NCBI GenBank assembly: GCA_023446865.1
Contig: JAEXPL010000124.1
Coordinates: 1-8,257, forward strand
Length of the DNA stretch: 8,257 nt
Source: Verrucomicrobiota bacterium
Lineage (GTDB): Bacteria; Verrucomicrobiota; Verrucomicrobiia; Opitutales; Opitutaceae
Direction of reading: 5' to 3'
In this document: in pieces, positions 5,700 to 8,257 of the stretch
How positions within the stretch are numbered: the stretch's first letter is position 1
Layout: each line of letters starts with the position of its first letter
The notes under the pieces: model-generated
What the model saw: only the letters and a program-made list of their open reading frames with translations
What the model was told of the DNA's origin: nothing
The model's database searches: none
Position numbers and translations under genes: made by a program

Positions 5700-7787
5700 T
5701 CAGTCGTGCCGGCTGCCGGCCGGGATGGGCTTGGGGGCGCGATCCGGCGCGGCCGCCGGGCGGGCGCCCTGTCGCCGTTCCGTGGAAACGATGGGTGGGC
5801 GATCGCCGGCCTGTTCTGGCGCACCAGAGCCGCGGACGACTCCGACGAGATCCTCGACGAGCGAAGAGATCTCGTGGGCCTGGGCGGAGAGTTCCTCGGC
5901 GGCGCTGGCGGACTCCTCGGCGTTGGCGGCGTTGCCCTGGACGACGGACTCGAGCCGGCCGGTGGAGTCGGAGATGGTGCCGATTTCCTTGGAGAGATGT
6001 TCGGAGGCGGTGGTGATGGACTGGACCTTCTCGCCGATCACGGTGGCGGTCTCGACGATGGCCTCGAAGTTGTCGTTCACGCCCTGGATGCCGCTGCCGG
6101 CCTGGCGGATGAGGCCGATGTTGGCATCGAGTTTCACCTGGGTGGTGCGGGCGGCCTCGGCGGCGCGGCCGGCGAGGTTGCGCACTTCCTCGGCGACGAT
6201 GGCGAAACCGGCGCCGGCCTCGCCCGCGCGGGCGGCCTCGACGGCGGCGTTGAGGGCGAGGATGTTGGTCTGGAAGGCGATCTCGTCGATGGTCTTGATG
6301 ATCTTTCCCATCTCGCCGCTTTCGGCGACGATGCGGTTCATCGCCTGGGTCATCTCGACGATGGCACGCAACGACTGGCCGGTCTTCTCGATGTTCTGCT
6401 TCATCAGCGCATCGGCGCCGTTGGTGAGCTGGGCGACTTCGGTGCCGCGGGTGGTCATGCCCTGGAGGCTCTGGGCGGTGCTGGATAGCGCGGCGGCCTG
6501 GCTGCTTGCCCCATCGGCGACCTGCTGGCCGGCATCGGCAATCATGCCGGCAGCGCTGAGGACTTGCGCGGAGCCGGCCTTGAGGGAATCGGCGATGCGG
6601 ATGAGCTGCACGGAGAGCGCGCGGGCGGTGCCAAGCCAGAAGAGGGCGGCGACGAGCGTGGTGCCGAGGAGAACCAGCAGGATGTGCCGGGTGCCGGCGC
6701 GGCCGATGGCGCCGAGCTTGACCGGTGCGGCCATGAACTCGTCCTCGTAGGAGCCGGCGCCGATCACCCAGTCCCACGCGGGGAAATAGGCGACGCGGGC
6801 GATCTTCTTGCGCGGAGCCGGGTCGTTGGGGTTCTTCCAGCTGTACGCGATCTCCGCGGTCTGGCCGGAGGGGGCGGCCTTACCGGCGGCGATGATCTCG
6901 CGGATGACCAGGCGGCCGTCGGCGTCCTTGGTGTCCGAGACGTTCTGGCCGTCGCGGGCGCCGTTCTGGGAAACGATGTAGTTGCCATTCGAATCCAGCA
7001 CGAAGGTGTAGCCGGTGGTGCCGACCTTGGTGGCGATGATCTGCTGGCGCAGGCTGGCGACGCTCTGCTCCTTGATGCCGACGAAGACCATGCCGAGCAG
7101 CTGGCCGTTGCGATCGGTGAGGGGCGCGTAGGCGGTGAGGTACCAGGCGTCGACGACGAAGGCGCGGCCGGTGTAGCGCTGGCCGCCGAGGATCGCGGCG
7201 ACGACGGGATTGCGCTGGCCGTCGGGCGTGCGGGCGGGGATGTAGGTGCCGATGGCGCGGCGCCCCTCGCTCTGGACGGTGGTGGCGACGCGCAGCATAT
7301 CGCCGGCGTCGTTCATCTTCTGGAAGACGGTGACGGCGCAACCGCTCTGGCCGGCGATCTCATCGACCACGGGCGCGAGGGTGGCGGGGTCGGTGTGTTG
7401 CCCGAGCCATTGCCCGCCGATCTCGAGCGGCGGCAGCGTGACGGTGGTGGCCTGTTTGGTGAACTGGTCGACGGCCTGCCACTCGACCTTGGCCGTTCCG
7501 AGGGCGGGGTGACCGGCGCGATCGATCGTGGTGCGCGCCACGCGGAGGGACGTGGCCAGCATCTGCTCGAGCGTGTCCTGTTGGGCGACACACATTGCGA
7601 GCACGCCCTTGGCGATATGGTCGAGGTCGGCGTGCGCGAGCGCCTGGCTCTCGGCGACGGCGACGGCCGTCATGCGGCCGTTCTGGCGGTAGACCAGCGC
7701 GGCGATCACGAGGAGCGGTCCGGCGGTGAGGGCGAGCCCGGCGCAGAGCATGCGGCTGCGCAGCGAGAGGCGGGAGAGGAGGTTCAT
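5700..7787 (-). CDS. Methyl-accepting chemotaxis protein with Cache_3-Cache_2 type sensor
   Basis: This is a 695-residue inner-membrane chemoreceptor. TM1 is at about 14-33. A periplasmic sensor of about 330 residues resembles the Cache_3-Cache_2 fusion family ('VEWQAVDQFTKQ' 101-112, 'GGQWLGQ' 124-130, 'GDMLRVATTV' 162-171, 'RAIGTYIPA' 177-185, 'VGTTGYTFVLD' 255-265, 'DWVIGAGSY' 339-347). TM2 is at about 367-387. The cytoplasmic part goes almost directly into coiled coil ('IADSLKAGSAQVLSAA', 398-413), leaving no room for a normal ~50-residue HAMP domain. The signalling tip that binds CheA and CheW is canonical ('EIAFQTNILALNAAVEAARA', 502-521, to 'AEEVRNLAGRAAEAART', 532-548). The C-terminal tail is Pro/Arg-rich and lacks a CheR-binding NWETF-like pentapeptide. 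The gene lies 9 bases after the STAS gene. Its ligand cannot be told from sequence; the family binds small organic molecules. Confidence 0.95.
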   Translation of the reverse strand: MNLLSRLSLRSRMLCAGLALTAGPLLVIAALVYRQNGRMTAVAVAESQALAHADLDHIAKGVLAMCVAQQDTLEQMLATSLRVARTTIDRAGHPALGTAKVEWQAVDQFTKQATTVTLPPLEIGGQWLGQHTDPATLAPVVDEIAGQSGCAVTVFQKMNDAGDMLRVATTVQSEGRRAIGTYIPARTPDGQRNPVVAAILGGQRYTGRAFVVDAWYLTAYAPLTDRNGQLLGMVFVGIKEQSVASLRQQIIATKVGTTGYTFVLDSNGNYIVSQNGARDGQNVSDTKDADGRLVIREIIAAGKAAPSGQTAEIAYSWKNPNDPAPRKKIARVAYFPAWDWVIGAGSYEDEFMAAPVKLGAIGRAGTRHILLVLLGTTLVAALFWLGTARALSVQLIRIADSLKAGSAQVLSAAGMIADAGQQVADGASSQAAALSSTAQSLQGMTTRGTEVAQLTNGADALMKQNIEKTGQSLRAIVEMTQAMNRIVAESGEMGKIIKTIDEIAFQTNILALNAAVEAARAGEAGAGFAIVAEEVRNLAGRAAEAARTTQVKLDANIGLIRQAGSGIQGVNDNFEAIVETATVIGEKVQSITTASEHLSKEIGTISDSTGRLESVVQGNAANAEESASAAEELSAQAHEISSLVEDLVGVVRGSGAPEQAGDRPPIVSTERRQGARPAAAPDRAPKPIPAGSRHD

Positions 7788-7793
7788 GGCGGG

Positions 7794-7799
7794 ACCTCA
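7794..7799 (-). promoter_or_regulatory. Ribosome binding site for the chemoreceptor gene, overlapping the STAS stop
   Basis: On the minus strand TGAGGT lies 6 bases before the ATG (7787-7785). Its TGA is the stop codon of the STAS gene, so ribosomes ending there stand on the next gene's binding site. This fits translational coupling. Confidence 0.55.
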
Positions 7800-8108
7800 G
7801 CGGCCTTCCGTGATGGAGAAGATCGAATCGAGCTTCATCTCGCGGAAGAGGTGGTAGATCGGGGAGGGCACGCGCACGAGGGCGAGCACGGCGCCGTGGA
7901 TGGCGAGGTCCTTGTAGAAGACCAGCAGCTTGCCGATGCCGGCGCTGCCGATGTGGGAGACGCCGGCGAAGTCGATCTCCACGCGCTGCGGCACGGTGAG
8001 GGCGACGTCGCGGAGGCGCTTCTTGAGCTCCTCGGCGGCGAGTTCGTCGATCTCGCCCTGGAGGACGAGGCGCACGGTGTGGTTGTCGCGGGTGATGGCG
8101 ATGTTCAT
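7797..8108 (-). CDS. STAS-domain protein (anti-anti-sigma factor-like)
   Basis: This small cytosolic protein of 103 residues is one complete STAS domain. STAS proteins of this size usually switch partners such as anti-sigma kinases according to phosphorylation of one serine. Visible features are strand 'TVRLVLQGEID' (11-21), helix 'AEELKKRL' (25-32), 'RVEIDFAGVSHIGSAGIG' (42-59) and 'FREMKLDSIFSI' near the end. Aligned with SpoIIAA 'DSSG', the phosphorylatable Ser is kept as S55, while the preceding Asp is Gly54. I chose ATG 8108 because the domain begins there and the ATG overlaps the stop of the upstream frame (ATGA). A TTG at 8150 would add 14 residues. No Shine-Dalgarno precedes the ATG, which fits coupling to the upstream gene. 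Sitting just before a chemoreceptor, it may serve chemotaxis signalling or a sigma-regulatory cascade; the sequence does not decide. Confidence 0.88.
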   Translation of the reverse strand: MNIAITRDNHTVRLVLQGEIDELAAEELKKRLRDVALTVPQRVEIDFAGVSHIGSAGIGKLLVFYKDLAIHGAVLALVRVPSPIYHLFREMKLDSIFSITEGR

Positions 8109-8257
8109 GGTCTGGTCTGGTTGGCGGTTGAAAGGTGGGGTGTGTTCCAAAGATCGAGACGCGGGAGCGGGCTGCGACCGGCAAGGGGGGCGAACGTCTT
8201 TTCATCCCCGAAGTGCATGGTGAGGTGGCGGCCGGAGTCGGACCACCGGGCCTCGTC
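8105..8257 (-). CDS. C-terminal end of an unidentified gene, cut by the window edge
   Basis: The minus-strand frame starting at 8257 is open for 50 codons and stops with TGA at 8107-8105. The visible peptide begins 'DEARWSDSGRHLTMHFGDE' and ends 'LSTANQTRP'. Nearly all third positions in its first half are G or C, as in the window's real genes; the other two minus-strand frames give Pro/Arg-rich text or an early stop. It overlaps the STAS start by four bases (ATGA), a common sign of an operon. I do not recognise the family. Partners of STAS genes are often SpoIIE-type phosphatases or anti-sigma kinases, but the tail shows no motif for either. Confidence 0.5.
   Translation of the reverse strand, partial: DEARWSDSGRHLTMHFGDEKTFAPLAGRSPLPRLDLWNTPHLSTANQTRP

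Noticed and set aside
5656..6777. A 373-codon minus-strand frame, and Gly- or Ala-rich plus-strand frames, over the chemoreceptor
   Set aside because: They are shadows of the chemoreceptor reading frame, which has clear motifs throughout.
1..8257. CRISPR arrays, tRNA or rRNA genes, insertion sequences
   Set aside because: No regularly spaced repeats, cloverleaf-like genes, ribosomal RNA motifs or transposase frames were seen on either strand.

Overview
The window is GC-rich bacterial DNA with strong G/C bias at third codon positions. The combination of a DtxR regulator with FeoA domains, a FeoB of the 'NGR-W/F-P' subtype, a GYF_2/DUF4190/pilin-like protein and a Cache-type chemoreceptor behind a STAS gene suggests a Verrucomicrobiota member, perhaps Opitutaceae. 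This placement is an inference from protein resemblance and composition, with moderate confidence.

Layout. (1) Positions 1-3097, plus strand: an iron-transport operon. It opens with the 3' part of a DtxR/MntR-like regulator carrying two FeoA-type (SH3-like) domains. A 4-base overlap (GTGA) joins it to feoB, a complete 757-residue ferrous iron transporter. No separate feoA lies in the window, so the FeoA function may reside on the regulator. (2) 3098-3299: intergenic DNA with a degenerate direct repeat and a perfect palindrome. (3) 3300-4064, plus: a membrane protein with a GYF_2 domain, a DUF4190-like double membrane segment and a pilin-like helix. (4) 4065-4384: 320 bases with a second palindrome of the same design, nested in a larger inverted repeat ending in a T-rich run. 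(5) 4385-4921, plus: an unrecognised small membrane protein with a signal-peptide-like N-terminus, followed by a candidate intrinsic terminator. (6) 5013-5627, plus: a MetW-type methyltransferase-like protein without its usual partner MetX nearby. (7) 5700-8257, minus: a tightly packed signalling operon. Read in its own direction it holds the end of an unidentified gene, a STAS-domain protein overlapping it by 4 bases (ATGA), and 9 bases later a methyl-accepting chemotaxis protein with a Cache_3-Cache_2 type sensor and no evident HAMP domain. It converges on metW.

The main points of interest are the regulator/FeoA/FeoA fusion coupled to feoB, the unusual FeoB gate motifs, the GYF_2-DUF4190-pilin-like fusion, the two REP-like palindromes, the MetX-less MetW, and the STAS/chemoreceptor pair. 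I see no strong evidence of a wholly new defence or mobile system.
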